From: Collinsella sp.
GTDB lineage: Bacteria; Actinomycetota; Coriobacteriia; Coriobacteriales; Coriobacteriaceae
Direction: 5' to 3'
Assembly (NCBI GenBank): GCA_029264355.1
Contig: JARIBW010000049.1
Location: forward strand, 1-53,287
Length of the DNA stretch: 53,287 nucleotides
Position numbers and translations under genes: made by a program. The notes under the pieces were generated by a model. That model saw nothing but the letters and a program-made list of their open reading frames with translations, was not told where the DNA came from and ran no database searches. This document shows positions 1 to 8,809 of the stretch, piece after piece. Position 1 is the stretch's first letter, and every line of letters begins with the position of its first letter.

Positions 1-1290
1 ATCGAGATCGGCGAGGGCGCGCGCTGAATAGGCGGCGTAACGGTCCCGCTTGCTGCGCCGCTTTCCGTCCTCAAGCGGCGGCACCACGCCAAAGTTGACA
101 TGCATGGGCTGGTAGTCAACCGTATCCTTCGAAGTCGCATATGCGACAAGCGAACCAAAGGCCCCCGTGAGTGGAAGTGACACGCATGGGGCGGAGCGCA
201 AATCTGCAAACGTGTTGAGCGCGGCGAGGAGGCCGGAGGCGACCGCCTCGGTATAGCCCTCGGTGCCCGTGATCTGCCCCGCGAGGCGAACCCGGGTACC
301 GGGAACGGCAAAAGTGCCGTCCAGCACGCGCGGCGCGTCGACAAAGGTGTTTCGATGCATGACGCCATACCGGAAGAACTCGGCGCTCCCCAGGCCCGGA
401 ATCATGCGGAACACGCGCTTCTGCTCGCCAAACGTGAGATTCGTCTGAAATCCGACCAGATTGTACGCAGTGCCTTCGGCATTTTCGGAACGAAGCTGCA
501 CGGCGGCCCAAGGGCGTTTGCCCGTGCGCGGATCCGTCAAGCCGACGGGCTTCATGGCGCCGAACCTGATCGCGTCTCGACCGGTTCTCGCGACCTCCTC
601 TGCCGGCTGGCAAGCCTGGAACAAATCGCGACGCTCGAAATCCTTCAACACGACACGTTCGGCGCCGACGAGCGCATCGATGAACGCATCGTATTCCTCC
701 TTGGTAAAGGGGGCATTGAGATAATCCCCGCGCCCTTGATCGTCGTAGCGAGATTGAGCGAACACGATCGACCTATCGATCGTCGTCGCGTCGACAATCG
801 GCGCGGCGGCGTCAAAAAACGACAGGGCATCCCCGCCCACGAGTTCGAGCACCTTGTCGGAAAGAGCCGGGGAACACAGCGGACCAGCCGCGATGACACA
901 TGGGCCCTCGGGGATATCCGTCACCTCCTCGTGGACGACCTCGATGAGGGGTCGGCGCTCGACCTCTTCCTCCACGAGGGCGGAGAAGCGCTCGCGATCG
1001 ACGGCGAGCGCCCCTCCGGCCGGCACCGCGGCGCGCTCGGCGCAGGCGATGAGCACGGAACCCATCCGGCGGAGCTCCTCCTTGAGGAGACCGGCAGCCG
1101 AATCCACGCGGGTCGATTTGAACGAGTTGGAACAGACGAGCTCGGCGAGAGATCCGGTATGATGCGCGGGAGAAGAGTGATCGGGCCGCATCTCATACAG
1201 GCGAACGGGAACGCCGCGGTCGGCAAGCTGGCAGGCACATTCGCTGCCCGATAGGCCTCCGCCGATAACTGTCACGCGCTCAAAGCTCAT
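1..1290 (-). CDS. trmFO: TrmFO, folate/FAD-dependent tRNA (uracil-54-C5)-methyltransferase, C-terminus cut by window edge
   Basis: Uses methylenetetrahydrofolate and FAD to make ribothymidine at position 54 of the tRNA T-loop. The frame is open for all 430 codons down to base 1, and the family is about 435-470 residues, so only a short C-terminal end is missing. The N-terminus reads MSFERVTVIGGGLSGSE, a GGGLSGSE dinucleotide-binding Rossmann motif typical of TrmFO/GidA proteins, followed by QLADRGVPVRLYEMRP. Further conserved stretches include LVCSNSFKS, GDYLNAPFTKEEY, AMKPVGL and GQITGTEGYTEA. The ATG at 1290 is preceded by a strong AAAGGAG ribosome site. It lies just downstream of dprA (27 bp) on the same strand and may be cotranscribed with the dprA-comM-yraN group. 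Confidence 0.95.
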   Translation of the reverse strand, partial: MSFERVTVIGGGLSGSECACQLADRGVPVRLYEMRPDHSSPAHHTGSLAELVCSNSFKSTRVDSAAGLLKEELRRMGSVLIACAERAAVPAGGALAVDRERFSALVEEEVERRPLIEVVHEEVTDIPEGPCVIAAGPLCSPALSDKVLELVGGDALSFFDAAAPIVDATTIDRSIVFAQSRYDDQGRGDYLNAPFTKEEYDAFIDALVGAERVVLKDFERRDLFQACQPAEEVARTGRDAIRFGAMKPVGLTDPRTGKRPWAAVQLRSENAEGTAYNLVGFQTNLTFGEQKRVFRMIPGLGSAEFFRYGVMHRNTFVDAPRVLDGTFAVPGTRVRLAGQITGTEGYTEAVASGLLAALNTFADLRSAPCVSLPLTGAFGSLVAYATSKDTVDYQPMHVNFGVVPPLEDGKRRSKRDRYAAYSARALADLD

Positions 1291-1317
1291 CTTCATCTCC
1301 TTTGCGTCGAATGCATT

Positions 1318-2244
1318 TCAACCATTCTGCCCCAAGCGCGTGAAGGCATGTAGCGCAAAGCCGCTCAGCGCCAACCTTCCATCAACCAAACGCTCCACGA
1401 TCCCGCGGACCTCCAGATCTCCGATGAGCCGCAAGCACGCAAGAGGGTCGACCCCAAGGGCCGCCGCGAGGTCATCGACGCGCATCGGATTTGCGATCAG
1501 GATGTCCACCGCGCGCCGGCCGCTCGCATCCAAGCCGCTCAACCCGTGCGTTTCGGGACGCGAAAACCGCAACGTCCCATAAATTCGCGAAATGGCGACC
1601 TCGAGGGCCTCCTCATCCGAGACGCAACACGCCCCGTTGGCGATGAGATAGTTGGCGCCCCGAGACTCGGGGGAGAAAATCGAGCCGGGTGCGGCCAGAA
1701 GCTCGCGACCAAGTGCGTTCGCGGCCTCGGCGGTGCTGAACGTACCCGAGGGCATGCCGGCCTCCGCAACGAAGGTCGCCTCGGAAAGCGCCGCAATAAC
1801 CTGGTTCCTCTTGGGAAACGCCCATCTCATGGGCTGCGTCCCCCATGGCTCGAGCGACAAAACACATCCGCCTTGGCGAAGCGCGCGATCGATCAACGAA
1901 GCCGCGCTCGACGGATACACGACGTCCGCGCCCGTCCCCAAAACGACGACATGCCGCCCCCCGGCGTTCAGGGCCCCCATACCTCCAGCCTGGTCGCATC
2001 CTCGGGCTCCACCCGAAACCACCACGACCCCGGACTCCGCCGCGATTCGACCGGTCATCTCCGCGATGGTCCGCCCATACGGGGTTGATTTGCGTGCGCC
2101 GATGATCGAAAGAGACGGCAGGTTCAAAACGTCAGGATCGCCCCTCGCGTAAAGCGTCTGCGGGGGATTCGCGAGCTCCTCGACGGCCCTTGGGTAGCGC
2201 TCGTCCCCCCTATGCAGCTCAATGCCGTCATCAGGCCTCCCCAT
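1318..2244 (-). CDS. dprA: DprA, DNA-processing protein A (RecA loader in natural transformation)
   Basis: A protein of 308 residues. DprA binds incoming single-stranded DNA in the cytoplasm and loads RecA on it. The Rossmann-like core is visible: SIIGARKSTPYGR near residue 46, VVSGGARGCDQAGG, VVVLGTGADVVYP, FPKRNQVIAALSEATFVAEA and SGTFSTAEAANALGRELLAAPG. The last ~65 residues look like the winged-helix (DML1-like) domain found in many DprA proteins. The start ATG at 2244 has an AAGGAGGGG ribosome site and lies 14 bp inside the end of comM, so translation is probably coupled. No other competence genes (comEA, comEC) are visible here. DprA is also found in species not known to be competent. 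Confidence 0.95.
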   Translation of the reverse strand: MGRPDDGIELHRGDERYPRAVEELANPPQTLYARGDPDVLNLPSLSIIGARKSTPYGRTIAEMTGRIAAESGVVVVSGGARGCDQAGGMGALNAGGRHVVVLGTGADVVYPSSAASLIDRALRQGGCVLSLEPWGTQPMRWAFPKRNQVIAALSEATFVAEAGMPSGTFSTAEAANALGRELLAAPGSIFSPESRGANYLIANGACCVSDEEALEVAISRIYGTLRFSRPETHGLSGLDASGRRAVDILIANPMRVDDLAAALGVDPLACLRLIGDLEVRGIVERLVDGRLALSGFALHAFTRLGQNG

Positions 2245-3760
2245 CGCCCCTCCTTCCCTGTAGTAGCGACGCCTCCATGAGATGGACCGGCTCGATGGTT
2301 TGCGACTCGGCCATATCGGCGATGGTTCGGGCGACCTTGGTCAGACGCACGATCCCGCGACCGGTCAAATGCTTCCTCCTCGCAATTTCGAGAAGGGAGG
2401 CTCTTCCCTCATCGCCAAGTGCCTGCGAGGCGATGGTCGCATCGATGCCCGCCCGCCCGTCGATGCTGTCGCCGTCCATCTGACCGGTGATTCTCCATGA
2501 ACGAAATTCCCGACCGCGCATCACGTCCTCGCGCAGCTCCGAACTCGTCTTCCCTTCCGCCCCTCGAACGATCAGATCGGGGTCCGGGCGCGCGACATCC
2601 ACGATCAAGTCGATTCGATCGGCGAGAGGACCGCCGAGCTTCGTCCGATAGCGCTCTATCGCCGCATCCGAGCAACGGCAGGCGACATCACGATCACCGA
2701 GGTAGCCGCATGGACAGGGGTTGCTCGCGGCGATGAGCTGAAACCGCGCGGGAAACGTGAACGCGCCGTCGACGCGAACGACGCGGATGCTTCCCTCCTC
2801 AATTGGCTGACGCAGCATCTGAAGCGACGTCGAGGGAAACTCACCGAGCTCGTCCAGATACAGCACTCCCCCATGAGCCAAGCTGATCTCACCCGGATGC
2901 ACGGGTCGGCCGCCGCCCACCAGTCCGGCAACGGAAACCGAATGATGCGGGCTCCTGAAGGGACGCTCACCGCGCAGCAGGGCATCTACGGGCTCGCCCA
3001 AAACCGAGTAGACGCACAATGCCTCTTGCCGCTCCTCCGTATCAAGGGGAGGCAGGATGGTCGTCATCCTCTTCGCAAGCATCGTCTTGCCCGAACCGGG
3101 TGAACCGACCATGAGCATCCCCAGGCCGCCTGCAGCCGCAACGGAAATCCCCCTCTTCGCGATCTCCTGCCCCACGACATCGCCGTAATCAAGTGTTGGA
3201 ACCGCGGGGTCGACAGGAGCCCGGGAGGATGTCGGCACGCCAAGCGCCGGGACGATGCCGAGCCTCAAATGGCCGATATGGGACAAGACGCCACAGTCGA
3301 CCCCCTGCACCGGAACGTGCGTACCGCCCAACCCTCCGGCAAAAGAGAGGCCCTTGTCACGGGCGAGGAGCTGATATGCAACCTCTCCGTTGACCGCGCT
3401 GACCGACCCGTCGAGGCCGAGCTCCCCGACAAAAAGGCAGTCGTCGAGCCCGGCGGCGGGAATCTGATTGGTCAGGGCCAGGATGGACACCGCGATGGGG
3501 AGGTCGAATCCCGATCCGGTCTTCCTCACGTCGCCAGGCGCCAGACTCACCGTCAGGGCGCACCGCGGAATCTCATAGCCACTCGCGCGCAATGCGCATC
3601 GGATGCGCATCCGAGCCTCTTGCACGGCAGCGTCGGCCATGCCAACGATCGTCAGGCCGGGAATCGTACCCGATGCCGATATTTCCACCGTCACGGGAAA
3701 CGCCTCCACGCCGCGAATGCATGCGGCATGGACGGCGTATACCCCGCGCGACCCGGACAT
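2231..3760 (-). CDS. comM: ComM/YifB-family magnesium-chelatase-like AAA+ ATPase
   Basis: About 509 residues. ComM is a hexameric helicase that drives branch migration during integration of transforming DNA. The N-terminal ~170 residues form the Lon-protease-like S5 fold (AVHAACIRGVEAFPV, PGLTIVGMADAAVQEAR). The AAA+ core follows with Walker A GSPGSGKT, Walker B GGVLYLDELGEF and AASNPCPCGYLGD, then a C-terminal Mg-chelatase segment ending near TKVARTIADMAESQ. The ATG at 3760 forms a TGATG overlap with the stop codon of yraN; a TTG five codons earlier (3775) is possible but less likely. It overlaps dprA by 14 bp. The dprA/comM/yraN grouping agrees with a DNA-uptake and recombination role. Confidence 0.94.
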   Translation of the reverse strand: MSGSRGVYAVHAACIRGVEAFPVTVEISASGTIPGLTIVGMADAAVQEARMRIRCALRASGYEIPRCALTVSLAPGDVRKTGSGFDLPIAVSILALTNQIPAAGLDDCLFVGELGLDGSVSAVNGEVAYQLLARDKGLSFAGGLGGTHVPVQGVDCGVLSHIGHLRLGIVPALGVPTSSRAPVDPAVPTLDYGDVVGQEIAKRGISVAAAGGLGMLMVGSPGSGKTMLAKRMTTILPPLDTEERQEALCVYSVLGEPVDALLRGERPFRSPHHSVSVAGLVGGGRPVHPGEISLAHGGVLYLDELGEFPSTSLQMLRQPIEEGSIRVVRVDGAFTFPARFQLIAASNPCPCGYLGDRDVACRCSDAAIERYRTKLGGPLADRIDLIVDVARPDPDLIVRGAEGKTSSELREDVMRGREFRSWRITGQMDGDSIDGRAGIDATIASQALGDEGRASLLEIARRKHLTGRGIVRLTKVARTIADMAESQTIEPVHLMEASLLQGRRGDGEA

Positions 3761-4236
3761 CAGCGACACGTCCAATCAAACGCGCCGCACAAGTGCCGGA
3801 TCTCACCGATGTTGGGGGGCCTCAGCGTCACCCCTATGACATCGAATCGAATGGATGGGACCGGATAGTGGTCCGCCGTGTAGCACAGGGCGATCCGGCG
3901 ATATCGGCGCTGCTTCCCAGGGGTCACCGCCTCCTCGGGATACGCACCGAATCGCTCGGATCGCGATCGCCTCGTCTTGACCTCGACCAGCACGACCTCG
4001 TCATCATCTTGATCGTAGGCGACAAGATCCGCCTCCCCCTCGGGGCAGCGATAATTTCGGTCGATGATGTCGTAGCCGCGCTGCTCGAGATAACGCGCGG
4101 CGAGTTCTTCGCCCACGGATCCCAAGAGTTTGTTCGATACGCCGTCGCCATCTGCTTGCCCAAACAAGACATCGTCACCCGAAAGCATGCGGTCGACCAG
4201 CTCTCGCGCAAGGCTCCTTTGCCCGTTCTCTCCCAT
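3760..4236 (-). CDS. YraN/UPF0102 family predicted endonuclease-fold protein
   Basis: About 158 residues. The family has a restriction-endonuclease-like fold and often sits beside rnhB, comM and dprA, as here; its biological role is not settled. The core after a ~40-residue N-terminal extension reads GSVGEELAARYLEQRGYDI, NYRCPEGEADLVAYD, VLVEVKTRRS and YPEEAVTPGKQRRYRR. The D of EADLV and the E/K of VEVKTR correspond to the PD-(D/E)xK-type acidic/lysine signature. The ATG at 4236 has a clear GAGGAGG site five bases upstream. The stop overlaps the comM start by one base. It belongs to the minus-strand yraN-comM-dprA unit. Confidence 0.9.
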   Translation of the reverse strand: MGENGQRSLARELVDRMLSGDDVLFGQADGDGVSNKLLGSVGEELAARYLEQRGYDIIDRNYRCPEGEADLVAYDQDDDEVVLVEVKTRRSRSERFGAYPEEAVTPGKQRRYRRIALCYTADHYPVPSIRFDVIGVTLRPPNIGEIRHLCGAFDWTCR

Positions 4237-4394
4237 AACGCCTCCTCACATCGGGTGAGTGGAGTATGGACCCGGGCATCCAAACGGCATCAGGGCGATG
4301 TGGACAAGATCCCCAAACACATTGGAAACAATCTGACCCACTGGGAAACGCGAAGAGACCGTGTGGCTATTTAGTTGGGAAAACGTGCGGCGAG

Positions 4395-5183
4395 CTAGAA
4401 GAGACGCGCAGTCTCCAGGAAGTTACCGCAAAAGCTGACGCGATGGACCGGGGACAGGCCATGGTCCCTAATCGCCTGGATATGCTCCGCAGAAGCATAT
4501 CCCTTGGATTGTGCGAAATGGTACTCGGGATATTCCGCGTCGAGCTCGACCATGAGTTCGTCACGCGTCACCTTGGCGACGATGGAGGCGGCGGCGATGC
4601 AGGCGACTTTGGCGTCGCCCTTCACGACATCGCGCTCGTTTGGAACGGCCCCCAGCGGGTTGCCATCCATGAGAACGCAATCGGGCTCCAAGCCCGTGTC
4701 GGCAACGGCCCCGGCGACCGCCTCGCGCAGGGAACGTGCCATTCCGATCTCATCGATTCGGGCGGGAGCTATGTGGCATATGCCGATGGCCGTTGCGACC
4801 TCGGCGATGCGGACGGCGAGGATCTCGCGCTTCGCGGGAGTCAGTTGCTTCGAATCATTGATGCCCCAGATGCGGGGTTCAAGGGGAAGGCATACGGCGC
4901 AAACGGTCAACGGTCCGGCGACAGACCCGCGGCCAACCTCATCGACGCCGACGATAATGCCCTCTCCCCCGAGCTGCGCCATGGCCTCGTACATATCGTC
5001 GACGCGCTCGCGCTCCGCACGCTCCTTGGCCAGACGCCTCAAGGCGCGCTCGCACGCCTTTTGAACCTGCGCGCGCGGATCATCCGAATATCGATCGACC
5101 AAAATCTCGATCTGGTCGATGGGCGCGCTGCTCAACTCAGCGGCGACCTGGGCTGCCGAAGCGGAACTCGTCATGTTTGCCAT
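4395..5183 (-). CDS. rnhB: Ribonuclease HII
   Basis: Removes ribonucleotides embedded in DNA and the RNA part of RNA-DNA hybrids. Catalytic-site motifs are GVDEVGRGSVAGPLT (family DEXGRG), AASIVAKVTRDELM, and DAEYPEYHFAQSKGYASAEH near the C-terminus. The total is 262 residues from ATG 5183, including a ~75-residue N-terminal extension (REKACERALRRLAKERAERER type helix) similar in length to the Bacillus-type RNase HII extension. The 5183 start has a GAGAGGAAGGG ribosome site; the longer frame from 5216 would begin only a few bases after the rplS terminator and lacks a site. Lies downstream of rplS behind that terminator. The 158 bp between it and yraN hold no clear element. Confidence 0.94.
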   Translation of the reverse strand: MANMTSSASAAQVAAELSSAPIDQIEILVDRYSDDPRAQVQKACERALRRLAKERAERERVDDMYEAMAQLGGEGIIVGVDEVGRGSVAGPLTVCAVCLPLEPRIWGINDSKQLTPAKREILAVRIAEVATAIGICHIAPARIDEIGMARSLREAVAGAVADTGLEPDCVLMDGNPLGAVPNERDVVKGDAKVACIAAASIVAKVTRDELMVELDAEYPEYHFAQSKGYASAEHIQAIRDHGLSPVHRVSFCGNFLETARLF

Positions 5184-5223
5184 ACCGGCCCTTCCTCTCA
5201 ACGCATGAGCGCCCATCGATGCA

Positions 5224-5262
5224 CACGAAAACGGGCCGCCCGAAGAGCGGCCCGTTTTCGTG
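5224..5262 (-). terminator. rplS terminator / rnhB attenuator hairpin
   Basis: A 16-bp perfect stem (5224-5239 with 5247-5262) and a 7-base loop. A-tract and T-tract lie at the base of the stem, so the RNA ends in a GC-rich stem then UUUU in either direction. It sits right after rplS and before rnhB on the minus strand. It probably ends most rplS transcripts and lets a fraction through into rnhB. Confidence 0.82.
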
Positions 5263-5291
5263 TTGCGGATCTGTACTCCGCGAAAAGCGGC

Positions 5292-5633
5292 TTAGCGCTT
5301 CTCGGGGATGCGGGCAGCCTTGCCCACCTTGTCGCGCAGGTAGTAGAGCTTGGCGCGACGGACCTTACCGTGACGCACGACCTCGAGCTTGGCGATCTTC
5401 GGGGAGTGGACCGGGAAGGTACGCTCGACGCCGACACCGTAAGAGACCTTGCGGACCGTGAAGGTCTCGCGGGAACCGGCGCCCTGGAGACGGATGACGT
5501 CGCCCTGGAAGACCTGGACGCGCTCGCGGTCACCCTCCTTGATGCGGTAGTGCACCTTGACGTTGTCGCCGACCAGGATGCGAGGCATGTCCTCGCGGAT
5601 CTGCTGACGCTCGATTGCGCGGATGTAATCCAT
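5292..5633 (-). CDS. rplS: 50S ribosomal protein L19
   Basis: 113 residues, the normal L19 length. L19 sits at the 30S-50S interface. Recognisable stretches are [63 protein letters not shown] and [22 protein letters not shown]. The ATG at 5633 has an AAGGAA site. In many bacteria L19 follows trmD; here trmD is absent and the gene stands alone, with its own promoter candidate upstream and a strong terminator downstream. Codon use is strongly biased, as expected for a highly expressed gene. Confidence 0.98.
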   Translation of the reverse strand: MDYIRAIERQQIREDMPRILVGDNVKVHYRIKEGDRERVQVFQGDVIRLQGAGSRETFTVRKVSYGVGVERTFPVHSPKIAKLEVVRHGKVRRAKLYYLRDKVGKAARIPEKR

Positions 5634-5703
5634 GACAGATTCCTTACTCTTCTAGAGGTGCCGCACGCGTACGCCGGCACATAGGTTGAACAAACAGCTA
5701 GGT

Positions 5704-5732
5704 AGTATACACAAGATGCAGGTCGAACCCAA
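5704..5732 (-). promoter_or_regulatory. Candidate promoter of rplS
   Basis: On the minus strand a TATACT -10 (5704-5709) is directly preceded by TG and lies 17 bp from a weak -35, TTGGGT (5727-5732). It sits ~70 bp upstream of the rplS start in a 202-bp gene-free stretch. Only the -10 is strong. Confidence 0.42.
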
Positions 5733-5835
5733 GGAAAACCTCAAGTCCTCCACGGGAATCCCCGCACCGGGAGCCCACTTGCGCACGCGTCCCCAGGCGC
5801 ATTCTCATCGAGGCAAAATGCGAACCGGGAGGTCG

Positions 5836-6741
5836 TCATGCATCGCGCTGCCGGAGGTTGATCTGACGCTTTCCCTGCTCCCCCGCCGGCTCGTCGAACT
5901 CATAGACGCCCAAGGACTTCAAAAACGGACGCAGGCGCTTGTACCCATAGTTGCGCACATCGAAATCCGGAAGGCGCTTTCCAAGCTGATCGCCGAGCAG
6001 ACCCAGGGAGATCCAACCGTCTTCGTCGCCAAACGAATCGATGACGGCGTTGATGGCGCAACGGACGGCGCGGAGGTGCCGACGCTTGTCGGCTCGGCTC
6101 ATCTCGCCGAAAGCCACCTCCCCCTCGGGTTCATCATCAACCTCTTCACCGGGACAAGCGCACGACTCCGACACGTTGCCCCCGGCATCTCCGGGCCTGC
6201 GGCGACGTCGGGGGGCCGGTGACTTCCCCGCCGACACGACCGCCTCGGCGTCGTCATGGGCGTCCTGCGCGTCCTTGGCCTCCTCGGCCTGACGCTGGGC
6301 GTAGAGCAAATCGAGATATTTGAACTGATTGCACGCGGAGATGAACGGCTTGGGGGTCTTTTGCTCCCCCATGCCGATCACGATCATGCCGCTCTCGCGC
6401 AAGCGGGCGACGAGACGCGTGAAGTCGGAATCGGAGCTCACGATCGCGAATCCGTCGACCGTTCCCGAGTACAGGATATCCATCGCATCGATGATCATCG
6501 CCGAGTCGGTGGCGTTCTTGCCGTACGTGTAGCTGTACTGCTGCATGGGGATGATCGAGTGGTCGAGCAGGCAGCTCTTCCAACTCGCAAGGCGCGGACT
6601 GGTCCAATCGCCATAGATGCGCTTATACGTCGCAATGCCCGCATTGGAGATCTCATCGAGGATGACCTTGATGTATTTCTCACTCACGTTGTCGGCATCG
6701 ATCAAGACGGCGAAGCGCAGCTCGGAAGTCGTCTCAAACAT
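5836..6741 (-). CDS. NYN-domain ribonuclease-like protein with C-terminal OST-HTH/LOTUS domain
   Basis: 301 residues. The N-terminal half is a NYN (PIN-like) nuclease domain of the LabA/DUF88 group: RFAVLIDADNVS with D15 and D17, NATDSAMIIDAMDILYSG with D79, and AIVSSDSDFTRLV with D104/D106, i.e. the full acidic metal-binding set. Next is a low-complexity linker (PAPRRRRRPGDAGG, residues ~160-215). The end, roughly 225-300 (FGDEDGWISLGLLGDQLGKRLPDFDVRNYGYKRLRPFLKSLG), matches the LOTUS/OST-HTH fold, an RNA-binding winged helix. The pairing suggests an RNA-directed nuclease or RNA-binding regulator, but no target is known from the sequence. It lies downstream of ftsH behind a hairpin. NYN-LOTUS identity is family knowledge plus motif reading; the role is inference. 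Confidence 0.85.
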   Translation of the reverse strand: MFETTSELRFAVLIDADNVSEKYIKVILDEISNAGIATYKRIYGDWTSPRLASWKSCLLDHSIIPMQQYSYTYGKNATDSAMIIDAMDILYSGTVDGFAIVSSDSDFTRLVARLRESGMIVIGMGEQKTPKPFISACNQFKYLDLLYAQRQAEEAKDAQDAHDDAEAVVSAGKSPAPRRRRRPGDAGGNVSESCACPGEEVDDEPEGEVAFGEMSRADKRRHLRAVRCAINAVIDSFGDEDGWISLGLLGDQLGKRLPDFDVRNYGYKRLRPFLKSLGVYEFDEPAGEQGKRQINLRQRDA

Positions 6742-6769
6742 CTTTTCCTTTCAGGCCATTTGCACGCGA

Positions 6770-6797
6770 AGACCCCGCTCGCATGCGGGCGGGGTCT
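6770..6797 (-). terminator. Hairpin between ftsH and the NYN-LOTUS gene
   Basis: A 12-bp inverted repeat (6770-6781 with 6786-6797) with one mismatch on the transcribed strand and a 4-base loop. No U-tract follows, so termination may be partial. It is placed directly after the ftsH stop on the minus strand. Confidence 0.5.
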
Positions 6798-6824
6798 GTT
6801 GTAGGCTGCGGGCGATGGCCGCCG

Positions 6825-8732
6825 TTAATCCCGCGGGCTCTTGGGCATGAGCGGGTTCTCGCGTGTGAGAAGGCTCATGAACTCGTCGCCCGTGATGGTC
6901 TCCTTCTTGTAGAGGTAATGGGCGAGCTCATGCAGCTTGAACTTGTTCTCCTTCAGAATCTGCATGGCGCGCTCATGCGCCTCGGTAATGAGCTTGAGCA
7001 CGGCCGCATCCACGCGCTCGGCGGTACCGGGGGCGCACGTGAGGGACGTGTCCTGGTTGAGATAGGCGTTTTGGACGGTGCCCAACGCCATCATGCCGAA
7101 CTCCTCGGACATGCCGAACCGCGTGATCATGTTGCGGGCGAGCTTGGTCGCCTGCTCGATATCGTTCGCGGCGCCGGTGGTCATCTCACCGAAAATGAGC
7201 TCCTCGGCCGCGCGACCGCCGCAATAGACGGCGAGCTTGTCCAAGACCTCCTGCTTGGTGGTGAGGAAGCGCTCGTCCTCCTCCACCTGCATGGTGTAAC
7301 CGAGGGCACCCGACGTGCGGGGCACGATGGTGATCTTGGTGACCGGGGCCGAACCTTTCTGGCGGGCCGCGACGATGGCATGACCGATCTCGTGATACGC
7401 GACAACCTGCTTCTCATGGTCGGACAAGACGGTGGACTTGCGCTGTTGCCCGGCGATGACCACCTCGACGCTCTCCTCGAAGTCCTCCTGGCTCGCGCAC
7501 TTGCGACCGAGACGTACGGCGCGCAAGGCGCCCTCGTTGATGATATTGGCCAGGTCGGCGCCAGAGGCACCGGGCGTGGCGCGGGCGATCGCGGTCAGGT
7601 CGATGCCGGGCTCGGTCTTAACATCCTTGGAGTGAAGCTCGAGGATGGCCTTGCGTCCCGCCAGGTCGGGCAGCTCGACGGGCACGCGGCGGTCGAAGCG
7701 ACCGGGACGCAGCAATGCGGCGTCGAGCGAGTCGGGACGGTTGGTCGCCGCGAGGACGACGATGCCCTTCTGGTTGTCAAAACCGTCCATCTCGGTGAGA
7801 AGCTGGTTGAGCGTCTGCTCGCGCTCGTCGTTGCCGGAGAACCCGCCTCCATCGCGCTTCTTGCCGATGGTGTCGATCTCATCGATGAAGACGATGCACG
7901 GGGCCTTTTCCTTGGCCTGCTTGAACAGGTCGCGGACTTTGGCCGCTCCGCGACCGACGAACATCTCGACGAACTCGGAACCGGATATGGAGAAGAACGG
8001 CACCCCGGCCTCGCCGGCGACCGCCTTGGCGAGCAGGGTCTTGCCCGTACCGGGAGGGCCCACGAGCAGGGCGCCGCGGGGCAGCTTCGCGCCGATCTCC
8101 TCATAGCGCTTCGGGTTCTCGAGGAAGTCAACGACCTCCTTGAGGGACTCCTTGGCCTCCTCCTGGCCGGCCACGTCCTTGAACGTCACTCCGACGTCCT
8201 TGGAGGCGACGATGCGCGCGCCGGACTTGCCCAAGTTGCCGCCGCCGAGACCGCCAAAGCCGCCTCCCGAGAAATCCATGGAGGGGTTGTCATCCCCCAT
8301 GGCCTTCTTCATGCGGCGATTGAGCCACCAACCGAGCAGGAAGAAGATGAGCATGGGCGCGAATACCGTGACCAGCAGATAAGTCCACATGCCCGAATCC
8401 TGCTTGGGGATGGTCACCTTGAGCTCCGCCCCGGCATCCTCGATACGGTTGGTGAGGTCGACATCGGTGGGCATCGTGGTCGTGCGGTAGGCCTTGTTCT
8501 CCTCATCCTTGAGCGTGTAGATGGCCTGCGCATCATCGGTGGTGTAGCTGATCTCCTTGACCTTCTTCTCGTCGAGGTCATGGAGCAGATGGGAATATGT
8601 GACGTCCTCGACCTGCATGCCACCGTTTTGGAAACTCGGGAACAGCACGTTGCTGAGCACGAGATACACCGCAAAGGCGATGAGCACGTAGAGGATCATG
8701 TTGCGTCTGCGCTTGTGATCGTCCATTTCCAT
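6825..8732 (-). CDS. ftsH: FtsH, membrane-anchored ATP-dependent zinc metalloprotease
   Basis: 635 residues, standard FtsH size. It is a hexameric inner-membrane protease that degrades misfolded membrane and regulatory proteins. Segments in order: a short basic N-terminus; TM1 (about 12-33); an extracytoplasmic domain (~35-113); TM2 (~116-137); a Gly-rich linker ([10 protein letters not shown]); the AAA+ module with Walker A GPPGTGKT (225-232), Walker [10 protein letters not shown] and the second-region-of-homology motif [10 protein letters not shown]; then the M41 peptidase with zinc site HEIGH (447-451). The conserved C-terminal helix ends in KSPRD. The start is ATG 8732 ([10 protein letters not shown]). 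Folate and hpt/tilS neighbours usual elsewhere are absent; upstream is a MATE transporter gene on the same strand. Confidence 0.98.
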   Translation of the reverse strand: MEMDDHKRRRNMILYVLIAFAVYLVLSNVLFPSFQNGGMQVEDVTYSHLLHDLDEKKVKEISYTTDDAQAIYTLKDEENKAYRTTTMPTDVDLTNRIEDAGAELKVTIPKQDSGMWTYLLVTVFAPMLIFFLLGWWLNRRMKKAMGDDNPSMDFSGGGFGGLGGGNLGKSGARIVASKDVGVTFKDVAGQEEAKESLKEVVDFLENPKRYEEIGAKLPRGALLVGPPGTGKTLLAKAVAGEAGVPFFSISGSEFVEMFVGRGAAKVRDLFKQAKEKAPCIVFIDEIDTIGKKRDGGGFSGNDEREQTLNQLLTEMDGFDNQKGIVVLAATNRPDSLDAALLRPGRFDRRVPVELPDLAGRKAILELHSKDVKTEPGIDLTAIARATPGASGADLANIINEGALRAVRLGRKCASQEDFEESVEVVIAGQQRKSTVLSDHEKQVVAYHEIGHAIVAARQKGSAPVTKITIVPRTSGALGYTMQVEEDERFLTTKQEVLDKLAVYCGGRAAEELIFGEMTTGAANDIEQATKLARNMITRFGMSEEFGMMALGTVQNAYLNQDTSLTCAPGTAERVDAAVLKLITEAHERAMQILKENKFKLHELAHYLYKKETITGDEFMSLLTRENPLMPKSPRD

Positions 8733-8809
8733 GGAAAGACTCCGTCCGTACGTTCAGTATCTGGTTCAGGATACCCCGCGGGCCGCAATCTAAACGGATG
8801 GGAGCCGCG

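Noticed and set aside
4447..4455. GGGGACAGG inside rnhB resembling the REP-like motif
   Set aside because: Only nine bases match, it lies inside a coding region and lacks the TACAAATTG half.
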